This document shows, piece by piece, positions 12,201-24,527 of a stretch of DNA of 64,000 nt. A program made the translations under genes and the position numbers. The stretch's first letter is position 1. Every line of letters starts with the position of its first letter. Source of the stretch: Parascedosporium putredinis (taxonomy: Eukaryota; Ascomycota; Sordariomycetes; Microascales; Microascaceae); NCBI GenBank assembly GCA_949357655.1, contig CASHTG010000005.1, forward strand, positions 930,001 to 994,000, given 5' to 3'. The notes under the pieces were generated by a model. The model ran no database searches, was not told the DNA's origin, and saw only the letters and a program-made list of their open reading frames with translations.

Positions 12201-13104
12201 GGAAGCCGAAGATCTCTACCAGCAGACCCTCGACCTATCCACATATACACATGGATCCAAAACGCCTGAAACCCTTGCTACTATGAATCATCTCGCAAAT
12301 ACCCAATCCTCCCAAGGGAAGTATAAGGCGGCTGAAGATACCTACTTGCAGGCCGTAGAGCTCGCGGAAGATCTACATGGACCTGAAGCCTCCGGAACCC
12401 TTACTATCATGAACAATCTCGCAGACTGCTTACAAAGTCAGGGGATGGTGAAGGAGGCCGAGGAACTGTCCCGGTACACCCTACAGCTCAGAAGAAAAGC
12501 GGCTGGACTTGAAGCCGCTGACACCATTATGAATATTCATAACCTCGCAGATTCCCTATTCGCGCAGGAAAAGTATAGGGAAGCTGAAGATCTCTACGAT
12601 TCGGCCCTACAGCTATGGAGAAAAGCGCGTGGACCAGAAGCCCCCGAAACCATCACTGCTATGAATAATCTCGGGCATTCCCTCTACAAACAGAAGCAGT
12701 ATAAGGCGGCCGAAGAGCGATGGCAGGAAACCCTACAGCTGCAAAAAGAGTCTTTGGACCTGAAGCCCATAAAACAGCCCAGACTATGACCCACCTCGCC
12801 AACTCGCTTTACATGCAGCAGAAGTACAATGAGGCTAAACAGCTATACCGGCAGATTCTGGAGCTGCGCAAAAGCTGTATGGGCCTGAAGCCCCCGAAAC
12901 ACTTGTTGCTATGGAGAGTCTTGCAAAGGCCTTGGAGTACCAGGGAGGCATACGGAGGCCGAAGATCTATACCGGCGTGCCCTACAGCTACGGATAAAGG
13001 TGCATGGGCCTGCAGCCCCCGAAACCCTTCATACTAGGCATCAGCTCGCAAATTCTCTCCGGTACCTGGGAAGGTATGAGGAGGCCAAAAGGCTAGAAAA
13101 ATAG
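9288..13104 (+). CDS. NLR-like STAND protein: patatin - NB-ARC - TPR
   Basis: Fungal NLR-like receptor, inferred length about 1213 residues. The N-terminal patatin-like phospholipase domain starts at once: oxyanion motif DGGGIRG, nucleophile motif GTSTG (9501-9515) and catalytic Asp in DGG (10055-10063). After a linker comes an NB-ARC-type NTPase with Walker A GHGGNGKT (10865-10888) and Walker B LLVIDNADD. The C terminus has about nine 42-residue kinesin-light-chain-type tetratricopeptide repeats, with recurrent (H)GPEAPET and YKEAEDLY signatures. Introns are 9322-9378, 9518-9579 and 9805-9864. Four single-base gaps in runs (A at 11855-11858, A at 12743-12747, A at 12870-12873, G at 12943-12945) break the last third; each repair restores the repeat register, and the last leads to the stop at 13102. 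Such proteins are known in fungi as candidate non-self recognition and regulated cell-death receptors; that role is inferred here. Confidence 0.9.
11525..11605 (+). repeat. Three 27-bp in-frame repeats in the NLR linker
   Basis: Three nine-codon units at 11525-11551, 11552-11578 and 11579-11605 encode SHRDAGARS, DHRDAGGQK and DHQDTGKPV. They lie between the NB-ARC helical part and the segment preceding the TPRs, and diverge progressively. Confidence 0.8.
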
Positions 13105-13779
13105 GCCGTTCCGTGGATCTAGAAACTCTCGAAGCCCCTTAATCCACGCAAGAGTATAAGGGGCCCTAAGATGAAGTTGTATATAAGCCTTGTTTACGGG
13201 TATCATGATTCTCTTTGCCATTCATCTATGCTATGCTTTTGATGTGCAGCCCCAGCACTGAGGCTTCCGATAGCTGGTGAGGCTGCTCTAAATGCCCAAT
13301 TTCCGGGTTTTGAGCACCAACGACCTCCCACTTCAGGATCTTAGTCTGCTCCATTCGTAAGATAGCCCAAGGTACAAGGAAACAAGGCTTATCCACCGAC
13401 CCAGTCGCCGTCGGATTCTCAGTCTCTACCACCTGGGAGAAGCAGTCCGCCCGCTTGCAATTTATCCCCTACCATCTTCCCAACGACTGCGCCTGCCTTC
13501 TAATGCTTCGCGACGGCCTCACGATTCCTTTCCGCGGTGGTGGCAGAAAATAGTAGAGCAGCGTGAGGTATTATAATAATAGGGAAAAGGCCCGCCACCT
13601 TTGTCCCAAAGTTTCAAGTGATATAGTTTCATTCTTAGTGCGTATAGTACCCTAAAGCTAACATACCAAGTCGAGTAATCGTTACGAAACGTTAGATATG
13701 CTATTGCCTCCGCCTGTGAAGCTGGTATAATTCCAAGATTAACTCAGTCTGTCATGCAGTTCCATCCAAACCTCCGAAT
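13105..13779. other. Intergenic, convergent 3' flanks
   Basis: Between the NLR stop and the stop of the TauD-type gene. Nothing gene-like is supported. Confidence 0.5.
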
Positions 13780-15498
13780 CTACGCTTGCTTCGCGAGAGC
13801 TTCGCGGCGCGAGATAGAGTTAGGGTCGAAGTACGGCTTCTCGCCGAGAGATACGACTCTGTTACCCTGTCGCTTTCCGGCGTAGTCACTGCGAGGTACA
13901 ACGTTAGCAATGGTCCGCGAGTCTGGCGCATAGCCACCATCCATAGGTTAGGGTTTTGAAACTTACTCTGTGGCGGTGTGGAAAACGGAGCGGCTGAGAA
14001 TCCCTTGTTAGCACTAGTGGTTCGTCTTGACGGAGAGATCTCCTCTTTCCCTTGTACTTACTTGTCCCAGACCGCGAGATCGTCCTTGTTCCATCGGAAG
14101 CGAACTTGAAGGTCGTGGTTCTCAACAACAAGTTGGGTAACTGTGAGCAGCCCAGATTAGCATCCACATAAGTCATAACACGAAATGGATACCTCGAAAC
14201 TGGCAGTTGTGAGGGTATACATACAGTAGTCCTTGAGGATCTCGCTCTCACGCTCATTTACACCATCGATCCAGCCAGCCTCAACCTGGTGACCGGCGGC
14301 GAACAAACTCTTCCACCCGGTGACAGGGTTGGTTCGGACGACAGGGCTATCTCATTGTTAGCTCATCGCCCGTGTATGGCCTCGTCACCACGTGAACAAG
14401 GTGAAAAGAAAGATACTATAAAAACAGAAAGCTCCGTGGGAATCTTACTGGGAAGCCTTAAAGTCGAGGCCAGTGTTCTCGGGAGCACCACGGTAGTCAT
14501 CAATCAAAGCCTCGCCAAAGCTATCCTTGACCCTAACGAAGTTGGGCTGGTAGTGGGTAGCGGTGAGCGAGTCCGCGAGCTGCTTAAGGGCCGGCGACAA
14601 GCGGTCGTAAGCCTCGTAGCCAGAGGCCCAGAGGGTATCGCCACCAGCATCCTCAGAGGTCTGGTTAATCTTAAGGATAGCATAGTCTGAGGGAATACGC
14701 TCAAAGGTAATGCTTGGGTTGGGGTGCCAGATGTTAGCTTTGTGAAAATCAAGGAGCATAATGTAAGGGTTCTTTGTTTTCGGCGTTGGCAAACTCACTC
14801 CGCGTGCCATCCCTTGCTCGCGAGCTTCCTGGAGGTGGCGCTGTAACGGTCCTGGTAGAACTTGCGGTTCTGCTCAGAGGAGATGACGGAAACTTCATCA
14901 TCGAGTTTGCCCTTGTCATCAACGGCAATGCCGCGCTTGCTGTTGGAGAGCGCGTGGCGATGGAGCTATTACATGCGATATTAGCGCCCGGCTATCAGGT
15001 GTCTTGAAGTCACGACAAAGTGGGATCATACCTTGGAGCTCTCGGGCTTTCCAGTGAGTTCGCCCAGCCTCTGGCCAAGCAGCTTCTGATCCTCAATGCT
15101 CAAATCTTGGTTGCGGAAGAACAAGACACCGCGCTGGGAGACTGTGATTCAGACAGGTAAGCATACGAGCAGTCATTGAAAGAGATATGATTGGGCAAGA
15201 AAAGAACGTAAGAACATACCCAGGATAGCAAGGTCACGAATCTTGTCATCGTCATGAAGGATTTCACTGAGCTGGAGAGTTGGGTACTCGCGGCCGATCA
15301 CGTTGGTAGTATCAAAGTGCTCATAAGAGTCGAGGGTGCCAGAATATTGGAGGGGACCGGTCAAGCGCGAAGCACTGATGTGGGTCGGGGTGGCGGCCGG
15401 GGCCTCGCTGGGCGCCGACGCCGCTTGGAGCTTGGAGGGTCAACGGGCAGGGGCTGAACAGGGGTGGCGATATCGACGTCTGCGGCGGGAGGGGCCAT
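13780..15498 (-). CDS. TauD/TfdA-family alpha-ketoglutarate-dependent dioxygenase
   Basis: Fe(II)/2-oxoglutarate dioxygenase of the fungal sulfonate/taurine dioxygenase group, inferred length 385 residues. Eight exons on the minus strand: 15498-15220, 15141-15032, 14965-14799, 14712-14449, 14346-14225, 14140-14062, 13993-13967 and 13888-13780. Joined exons show the iron-binding H-x-D (WHADITFE, spanning the third intron), the strand GGDTLWASGYEAYDRLS, the HPVVRTNPVTGWKSLF segment, and the C-terminal WDNRSVFHTAT with the distal His. A one-base gap in a GGG run at 15437-15439 (+) breaks the N-terminal region before GPLQYSGTLDSYEHF; repair brings the exon total to 1158. It is probably cytosolic; true substrate (taurine, other sulfonates, or an unrelated compound) cannot be told. 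It lies tail-to-tail with the NLR gene. Confidence 0.9.
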
Positions 15499-17928
15499 TG
15501 TGAAGGGATGACAGTATCACAGAAGATGATTGGAAAAGAAATATTTGGCTCGAGACGAGATATTGATGCTTGAGGAGGTGAGGTGGTAAGTTGCTTTGTT
15601 CTTGATGGCCTTTTGTTGGTAGTCTCTATTCTCAACTGACAGAATATCTCAAGTGGCGTCGCGGAGGCCATATCTTTATATTCTTATGTCTACACTGGGA
15701 CTGCATCTTCCCCTCCTCCTTCTCGGATGCTGTTCGGCTACGGCACACGCAGAGAATCCCGATTTTCTCTGCTGTGAAACTGCCATTATGAGGTGCGACG
15801 GTCTTTTGATGGCGTCAAACAGCGAACTGCGTGCCTCTATTGATCAGCAAGTTTTCCTCACCAGCCTCTAGCGAAGGTCTGGCTATTCTTCTCCGACAAC
15901 CATCCCCAAAGGGAAACCAAAGAAAACCGAAAAAAGTTGGAGGTGCGATGCTCCAATCTACCATGATCAAAGCGAAGCGAGGAGGAGGTCTCGGCTGTGC
16001 TTGCTCGTCTACTGGACCCCTTTGGAGATGGGGTTGAACCCACGCAAGCGAGACGTGGGATGATGAACCATTACTCCATCCAGGAATTACCCGAGCCAGC
16101 AAGTAAGACGCCAAGACTCGTAGGGAAACGATCAGGGAAGAAGAAAAGACCAAGATGATTGTATTAATAATTCAACGCGCCTGGTTGTTCGGGGTGCCGG
16201 GTCGGAATCGGGCCCCACTCCTGCGACGCGCGCCGGGGTGGGTTGCCATCGCACCATCTTGCGCCATCCGCATGGGTTGCTTTGGAGTGCAGCCTCTCTC
16301 TCTCTCTCTCTCTCTCTCTCCCAACCTGGTCCCCTTTCCCCGCGAACTGACAACTCATGTCGAAGGCAAAGGGACAAGTGGCGCCATCGATAAGTGAGCG
16401 TCTTCGGAGTTTGTCGCTCCTATCTCCTCCCTTATCTCCCACCTGTGAACGCTTTGAATGCCAAGACAAAAAGACAAAAGATGTGATGGGGGCGCCACGA
16501 TTTTTTTGTCCCCGTTCTTTTCGATGTGGGCAGGGTCGAGACAGGCTACTCCATGGATGAGATTTCTCGTTTCGGCAATTCGTGTGGCGCAAAGCACGCC
16601 GACGCACATCATTTGATACTTTCCCTCTTTCAGCAGCGAAGCTAGGACCCCGAAACCAAACGCCATTCTCCCAAGTCTCCAGTTTCTCAAATCTCTAGTC
16701 TCCTCCTCGCTGGAGAATTTATTCCTCTTTTGTCGCCATTTGCCACGATGAAAATTCAGCCTCACCAGCTCCCCGGAACCGGGACCTCGCACACACGTCC
16801 TTGTGTGGTGGACGAGCCCAACTCGACTCCACAAAACCAAAAGGCGCAAGAAACAGGGTAAGCGGGATCGGATTTCACGTCGCGCCCGGCGGCATTCTGC
16901 ATTAGGTGGGGGTTGCTCGTTTGAATTGCATCCCGTTTGATTGGTTCGTGGCAACGTCTATCCCACACTAAAGCCCGAACTCGCGTCCAGAAAGAGGATC
17001 AAGATGCGTGCTGCGTTTGAGTGTTCGAGCAAGACCTCACCCTTGAGCGGAAGTGGGGATCTATCTAATAGTATCTTGGAGACTAATAGCGGGAATTCCA
17101 AGTTGGGCCAACAAGTGAAGGGATCATCACCCTGTCGGTCCCGGTCCCCACCCCGAGTTGACGTTTGTCCATGTGGTCGCGATCCAATGCGGACCTCGTC
17201 TTTGCTCCCTCTCCCACGCTGATAATCATATTCCCCCTTTTACGACGTGTTACTGGTCCACCGGCTGCTCACTGGCTTGTCGCCCGATTGGACCCCAGCC
17301 GGCCGGTTTCCCCTTTGTCGAGTCTTGCATTTCGGATCAGCATCTTCTGTTTCCCCATTGTCCTCTCTGCCCGTTCCCAACACAGGGGGCACGCGTCTCG
17401 ACACGTGGGGAACCACCTCATGGCGTGCTCGCCCAAAACCCAAAAAAGCTGTCAATGTTGCATATATCCTATCCATCGCCGTCGCTACCATGGCGTGCTT
17501 TAAACAGGAAATTGAAAATGAACTCAACGAGGTTAGATATCCCGGAAAAGGAAGCCAATATTGGCTCCCACGAGCGAGAAGGCCTTGATGATACCAGCCG
17601 CTTGGGATGGCTCACAAATCCGACAAGGACGAAAATCGGAGCAGAAAAAATTGCCTCGCTTGGCCTTGGCATATCGGCAGGCGAGAAAGAAGAAAGACGA
17701 AAGCAAAGGGGCTCACGTATCCAAGTATTTTAATCAATCCGGTTCGCCTGCCGAAAACTTGTCAAAAACATTGTTCCTTCACCCGACGCCGTTGATCAAG
17801 CCGTGTGTCGTTGGATGAACGTTGCATCCCAAGACTCGCTTCTCCGCGGAGTTCCAACATAGGCTTTTCCCCTTTCTTGCAGTAGCAGGTCACACCACCT
17901 CTTTGTTCCTTCCCCCTCCGTCTGCAAT
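15499..17928. other. Intergenic 2.4 kb, divergent TauD / MFS promoter region
   Basis: No protein gene supported. It contains a CT microsatellite at 16294-16320 and, at 15930-16085 on the minus strand, A-box- and B-box-like motifs followed by a hairpin and T6 (see findings). Confidence 0.45.
16294..16320. repeat. (CT)n microsatellite
   Basis: About 13 uninterrupted CT dinucleotides. Confidence 0.95.
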
Positions 17929-20172
17929 ATGCCCGTCGTCCGCCTCGAGCGGGACGAAAAGTCGCCCGCGTCCAACACGGGCCCGGGCATCCTGTCCTCG
18001 TCCTCCTCCGACGACGAGGACAAGAAGATCGCCGACACCAAGGATGGCGTCTCCATCAACGTCGACCCAGACGTACCCCCTGGGCGTCCCAAGCGACGAG
18101 AAGCGCTTTTGGTGGCAGCGCACCCGGGGCAACTACGACGGCGAGGCCATCGCCACCCAGGTCTCCGTCTACGATGACCCCGAGACGGCCAAGCACTACC
18201 AGCCCCGCGCCGACTGGGAGAACCTCCATCGCTTCGATCCTCTCGCGCGCTGGTCCTGGAACGAGGAGAACAGGCTCATCCGCAAGATTGACGTGCGCAT
18301 CATGATCTTTGCCTGCATCATGTTCATGGCCCTCGAGCTGGACCGTGCCAATATCAGCCAAGCCGTTACCGACAATTTCCTCGGTGACCTCGGTCTCACG
18401 ACCAATGGTGAGCTTCCCCCACCCACACCCCTTATTTACTTGTACACTCCCCTCGTGTTAGTGTGAAATGCGGCTCTAACCTTGAAATTTTGTAATTGTA
18501 ATCAGACTTCAACCTCGGTAACACCGTCTTCAAGTTGTCCTTCCTTTGCGCTGAGCTGCCGTCTCAGCTCGTGAGCAAGTGGATCGGCCCCGATCGCTGG
18601 ATTCCGGCGCAAATCAGCTTGTGGAGCATCGTGTCCTTGAGTCAGTTTTGGCTTAGCGGCCGCACGTCGTTCCTCGTCTGCCGATCCCTCTTGGCCATTC
18701 TCCAGGGTGGTTTCATCCCAGATGTAAGTGTTGCTATCTCCGTGTCATTTTTAGGGTTGATTCTCCTCCACATCCGATGTTTGGCCTATTGGCTCGAAGC
18801 AGATGCTAATTCGCGCTCCGTCTGTCCCCGTCGCCTCTTCGTAGATTATTCTGTACCTGTCTTATTTCTATAAGCATCATGAACTCTCACTCCGCCTCGG
18901 CTTCTTCTGGACCGCCATGTCCATCGCGGACATCATCGCCGGTCTCCTGGCCGCTGGTATCCTGCAGCTTCGCGGTGCAAACGGCCATGCCGGATGGAGA
19001 TGGCTTTTCCTTCTCGAGGTAAGACTTCCTTCGCCCGTGCTGGGCTATAGCGTCTGAATAGCCGTGCTAACCCGTAGTCTAGGGTCTGATTACCTTGGTT
19101 GTTGGTGTTCTCGCCTTTGGCCTTATGCCTCCCTCGCCGACCCACACCAAGCACTGGTTCCGGGGTAAAAACGGCTGGTTTAGCGAAAGGTTCGTAGCGC
19201 CGTCACTTTTTGTGCACTTTCATCTCCTTGTGCCGTGCCACTGCACATGTAAACAAGCACCTTTACTGACTCAGCCCAAACAGGGAGGAGATCATCATGG
19301 TCAACAGAGTCATCCGTGACGACCCAAGCAAGGGCGACATGCACAATCGCCAACCAATCACCCCCAAGCTTTTGTGGAAGAGCATCACGGACTTTGACCT
19401 CTGGCCTTTGTATATCATTGGCATCGTGTGGAACATCCCGGCGACGCCCCCCAACCAGTATCTCACTCTGATCTTGCGCGGCATCGGCTTCGACACCTTC
19501 CGTACCAACTTGCTCACCATTCCCACCACCTTCCTGCACATGGTCACCATGATGCTGCTTACCTACACCGCGGAAATCGTCAAGGAGCTCACCTTTATGT
19601 CCATGTTGAGTCAGATTTGGCTTCTTCCCTTCCTGGTCTACCTTTCCGTCAACGATATCACCAAGATTGACCGATGGGTCGCGTGGGGCGTCTTGACCGC
19701 TCTCCTTGCATTCCCCTCTCGTAAGTTTGCACACCCGGGCCCCCTCACTCTATATCTTCCTCGTTATAGCTGTAGTATCATCAAGGATGAAATGGAAATG
19801 TGGCACTGACGCGAATTTCTTCAAACAGCTCACCCCATCCAAGTCGGCTGGAACTCCCGCAACTCCAACACCGTCCGCTCCCGCACCGTCTCCGCCGCCC
19901 TCTACAACATGATGGCTCAAACCGGTGGCATAATCGCCTCCAACATCTACCGCGCCGACGACGCGCCCCGCTACAAGAGGGGTAATCGCGTCTTGGTTGC
20001 CATCGTGTCCACCAACATTGTGCTCTACCTGCTGACCAAGGCCTACTACGTTTGGCGCAACAAGAGCCGCGACAAGAAGTGGGACGCGCTCTCGGCTGAC
20101 GAGAAGCGCAACTATCTCGAGACTACCAAGGACGAGGGTAACACGAGGCTTGACTTTAGGTTTGCCCACTAA
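17929..20172 (+). CDS. MFS permease, Dal5/anion:cation symporter type
   Basis: Twelve-helix major facilitator of the fungal allantoate-permease (Dal5/Tna1-like) family, inferred length about 585 residues, importing a small organic anion or vitamin at the plasma membrane. The long acidic Ser-rich cytosolic N terminus (LSSSSSDDEDKK) is followed by the family signature before helix 1, RLIRKIDVRIMIFACIMF, then ELDRANISQAVTDNF, the helix 4-5 FFWTAMSIADI region, an amphipathic loop, and GWNSRNSNTVRSRTVSAAL in the second half. Six exons: 17929-18407, 18506-18723, 18845-19018, 19083-19189, 19284-19720 and 19829-20172. One frame change sits in a C run at 18076-18080, the only case where an extra base (or two missing) fits better than one missing. 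Substrate is not predictable; the divergent neighbour is a TauD-type dioxygenase, so uptake of its substrate is a possible link. Confidence 0.9.
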
Positions 20173-21534
20173 ATGGTTATGGTGGAACGGAGTGAGCGAT
20201 GCTTGAGCTCGGGAGGCTTAACTGGTGAACATACGGCTAGCTGCACCGCAATTCCCCATTTGCAAAGGCGACGCTGGAGGATACAGTCGAGTGATCAAGA
20301 CTAGCATAATTGCCGGAGGGAGGCGCGCGTGTCTTTTGGGGAGGTTCATAAAAGGAAGCAAGTGATAGCCCAAATCTTCGTCAGGCCACGGCCGTATTTT
20401 CTCTTCTTTACCACGGGTCGGGAGTATGGAAGATTCATTTCCCTGTTTAGCGCAGCAAATACCGCAGTTAAAACAACATTTTAGAACCCAGCACGTGTAT
20501 CGTTCCGCCCGGCCATGTAAACAACAGAGAGTTCTCCCCTCCGTAGCGCAAGGAATAGTGTAATGAACACATCTCATAGGGGCAGGTTGATAGAGAGAGC
20601 GAAGCAAATGCAGACTTTTTCTTACGCCGTTCGAATTTAACGGAGTAGACTCGGCCTAAATGGAATCTAGCCGCCAATAATCTGGTCAAGAGGACACCAC
20701 TCTAAGCTTCCCCGATCGTCTCTCCAACAGGGGTGAAAGTCCTCCTACGTGCGTCTTTATTCAATTCAAATTTCATCTTTATCCGGGTCGTCGTAAGCTC
20801 CATTGCGCTGGAACAGCGAGCCCACCTCAACAATTGGCCAGCGCGAGGGACAACTCACGGTCCCCTCCCTCGCCAAGAGCGGCCCCGAAGCATCGTCGAA
20901 GCCGAACTATGTGCCGAAGATCGATCGACCACGCGGCCCGGGGGAACCACCATATCCCATATCCCACACTCTGGGTTTCCGCGCCCGTGGGAAGCCTCGT
21001 TTCCCAGCTGGCGAGGTTCCGTTTGGATAATCCAAATTGCCACCCACCTATCAGAGGGCGGATTATTCGGTTTACTCATATGCGCACCAGCAGAAAGAAA
21101 GGACGAAACATCTCCAATGGGAAAGGTCGTGCCCGGTTTTTCTTGCTTTGCTTTTACCGCACAAGACGCCGATGCGTGCCTGTTTGGAGGGGACAATATC
21201 AGGGGTTACATGTGTAGGCTCTAGCGAACGGCTATATTAAACGCCGCGCGGCCGCTACATGTGGATAATATTCTGGGGAATACTACACCTCGAGTATTCG
21301 ATATTCAAAACCCCCATTGCTGAATCTGTTGATTAAATACAATGACGCGGCCGGGAACGTTCAATTCGCGAGTAGCAAGGGAATTTCGGGCGGTGGTTCA
21401 GCTTGGGACGCGCGAATAGGATGGTCGGTGATTACGCCAGAACCAATTACACGATATATTACTCGATTTGGCGGGGAAACCCACGAATAGTTTAATTCGA
21501 GAGCTTGGCACTGAATTCTGGTAGACTATGGAGA
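20173..21534. other. Intergenic, nothing recognised
   Basis: About 1.4 kb. Local AT-rich stretches between 21230 and 21500 but no supported gene. Confidence 0.5.
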
Positions 21535-21543
21535 TATATAAAA
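21535..21543 (+). promoter_or_regulatory. TATA box of tyrosinase gene
   Basis: TATATAAAA about 100 bp upstream of the tyrosinase ATG at 21644. Confidence 0.55.
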
Positions 21544-21643
21544 CCTCAACACCCACCGCTAGGAACGAGATGGACACCAATCCTCCCTCGGAACCTGCTC
21601 CCCTCAGGATACCATCGTGAAGCGGAAACAGCAAAACGAGGTC

Positions 21644-23198
21644 ATGTCGCCATCAGTTCGCGCTGCGTTTATAGGGGCTCTGGTCGCCGGATCAGCCCTG
21701 GCAGCCCCGGAATCCACGAGCGAAGGCAGTCCGAAACCTGCTCCTCGGTCAAGAAGCGCCGCGCGTGGTATGCAACTTGGAGAGCCCCCGTGGGTGAGAG
21801 GGTGAAAGGAGAGTGGGTTGTTGGCCACAGGTTCTAACGACTTGGAAACACTATTGTTCTAGGCACACGCTCTCGGATGACGAAAAACGCGCCTATCTCG
21901 ATGCCGAGGTGTGTTTGATGAACACGCCGTCGACAAGCGACCTCCGCGGGAGCAAGTCCAAGTTCGACGACTTCCAGGCCATCCATGTTCTTCAGTCCGA
22001 GATTGCTCACTTTGTTGTAAGACCACCCGGCATCCAGCCCTCACGCCTCATGAGATGAGCGCTTGGTACTGATACAGGGCCTTTCTTATCTCGCAGGGCC
22101 AATTCCTCCCTTTCCATCGCCTATTCGTGTACGCCCACGAGCAGGCTCTGGAAGCCGAGTGCGGATACACAGAGGGCCAACCGTAAGTAGCCCTTTCACA
22201 AACTCACCAGATTTCGGCAACTTACCTACTACCTACTTACTAGGTACTGGGCCGAAGAGGTGGACGCCGGCGCGTTCAGCAAATCCGTCATCTTCGACGC
22301 AGATCTCGGTTTCGGCGGAGACGGCGCTCCCGACACGCAGTGCATCCAAGACGGTCCATTCGCCGATTACATGAATCCTCTCGGTCCGGGATACACCATC
22401 GAGGATCATTGCATCCAGCGCCAGATCAGCGACAGGGCAAGCAACTCGGCCCAAGAGAGCGTGTTGGAGAACTGCAGGAATAAGACGACCTTTATGGAAT
22501 TTTGGCCTTGCATCGAGGGCGGCCCCCACGGAGCCGGCCACGGCGGAGTGGGCGCTCAGGTTCGTTTCTTGCTACCCTTCCCCAAGTCCGCGGAGCTGAC
22601 ACTTCTTTTCGAATCATCATCTAGATGTTGAACCCCGTCTCGAGCCCTGGCGACCCCTGTTCTTCATGCATCATACTTGGTTGGATAGGCTCTGGGCTAA
22701 ATGGCAGGAAGGCGACCCCGAAACCCGCCACGCCGAGATTGGCGGAAACAACGAAGCCACCGGATTCTTCGGAGGTGGCGCGGGCGGGTTCCCTGGAGGT
22801 CCGGGTGGTGGTTTCGGCAATTTCCCCGGTTTCCCCGGAGCCCCGCCGACGGCGATTCGGAGCCCGAGGAGCCGGCCGATCCGGAAGACGCCGAGGACCC
22901 AGCCGAGCCCCGCAAACTCCCGGAGGAGGTGGATTCACGCCGCCGTTCGGAGGCGGTTTTGGAGGCGGCATGCCAGGCTTTGCCCGTCCGGATGACGTCC
23001 CGTAAGTGTTGAATGCAGCGTTTTTGTTCTAGTTGAAATGGTACTAACACTGAAGCCTAATACAGTGCCCCGGAAATCATCGGGGACCCGGGCAACGAGA
23101 CTACCTTGACCCACCTCTTGGAGATGTACGGAGTGGTGGAGGACCGCACCATCGCCGAGGTTATGGATATTGCTGAACTATGCTATGAATACGACTAG
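21644..23198 (+). CDS. Secreted short tyrosinase (type 3 copper)
   Basis: Copper monooxygenase oxidising phenols to quinones. The signal peptide is clear (AAFIGALVAGSALA-APES). The CuA region has the His of AIHVLQSE and the HFVGQFLPFHR motif formed across an intron (donor near 22016, acceptor just before 22098). CuB has GPHGAGHGG and FFMHHTWLDRLW. Cysteines flanking the sites fit disulfides of the secreted class. After CuB lies a Gly/Pro-rich spacer (FGGGAGGFPGGPGGGFGNFP), an acidic Glu/Asp/Pro stretch and a second glycine-rich stretch, then a short conserved tail ending near ELCYEYD. Single-base gaps occur in a C run at 22654-22657, at CC 22846-22847 and GG 22922-22923. The first intron, between the signal peptide exon and LSDDEKRAYL, could not be placed in frame; one option (21793-21829) is unusually short, so that junction is uncertain. 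Confidence 0.87.
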
Positions 23199-24527
23199 CG
23201 TGGGCACCATGAATAAGTCGAGGTGAATGACGAAAGAATAGCTTAGTCCCCTGTTGTGTTGATAGCGAATAAGCCCTTCCCATCTAGTAAACCCGATTTT
23301 TCTCGTGCATGGGTGTAAGAGCTGGTGTAATCTCGTGTAGGTAGAGGGCCAGGTGCTTAGCCCCTCCGTACACCTTATTTATAGGTGGGGGAGCATGCAG
23401 CCATACATGGCTATCTAGATATCTCACTGTTTACACTTTTGAACTTGTGCAAGTGGCGATCAATGAATACTGCTGCCATTGAAGGATTGCCGGATATCAC
23501 GTGGTACACCCAAGCGAAATTGAGCCAAACAGGTGCCTGTCTGATGTGAGGCCATATGAGCCCGCGATGCATACAAGGTTGTAGATTCTATATGCAAGCT
23601 AGACCAATATCACCTGTGGACCATGAACGATGGACATTCACATCCTATGTGTTCTCATCCCACGGGCACTTTCTCTACGGCCGTGGCTGGCAAGAATTAT
23701 GCCCAAGCTCAGCCTTCACGGTTGGTTGCGAACCCCCAAAAAGACGTGAAATAGGGTCGTATCGAAGGATCGAGAAAAGTCAAGTCGTCCAGTGTTCGTG
23801 CAACATCACTTTTGTTAACACGCGTTCCCCTCAATTTTTATCCTGATTGCTTCATCGATCTTTTGTCCTGGCGTATCACGACTGACAATTCGTGCAGCGC
23901 GCATTGGAGTGACGGCGTTGAATGCCACTCACCCACAGATACCGTCTGCCGTTGAGCTAGTTTTCACTGCCGATGCCACTTGGAGGCCGTCAGCCACGCC
24001 AAGAAACAACAGCATTTCTAGCGACCTTCCACGGCTCACGATAAATCCTCTGCCACTTGTTAGCGGCGGGCGCTAAGGAAACTAGCACAATTAGCCAGTC
24101 CAACCGGATATTATTCTTCCTTGTGTCTTTCTCCCGCTTCTTTGTTTCCTTCTTTCCGAAATTCCCCTGAGCCAAGAAATCCTCGCTTCCCAAAGAGTTC
24201 AGACGCGTCAATCTTCAATAGCAGCCAACGATTCCCTTGTCGCCCTCGGATAGGCGGCCGAACCCCTCTTTTGTTTTTTTCTCCCTCTGTTCTTTTCCCT
24301 CCCTTTCATCGCCACTTGAGTCTCTCCTGTCCCACGGTTACACTCACTGCCTGCACCGCCTCCTTATTTTGTTTTGTTTCTTTTTGTTTCTTTTTCTTTT
24401 TGTTTCTCTTTTGCCTTGCTTCCACCTCTCCCTTCCCCCACGCACGCAACATCGCATTTGCCCGTTCTTTTCCTTCCCCCTTGGGCACTCCCCCTTACCC
24501 GAAAGAAAAAGTCGGTTGCTGCCGTGT
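23199..24527. other. Intergenic, nothing recognised
   Basis: Pyrimidine-rich toward the right end (24130-24500), which is likely 5' UTR or promoter of the next gene. Confidence 0.45.

Noticed and set aside
15937..16085. tRNA gene on the minus strand
   Set aside because: A- and B-box-like motifs are present but T-arm and acceptor pairing fail, so no cloverleaf forms; kept only as a possible small RNA.
16294..16320. CRISPR-like or other array
   Set aside because: Simple CT microsatellite; no spaced repeats anywhere in the window resemble CRISPR.
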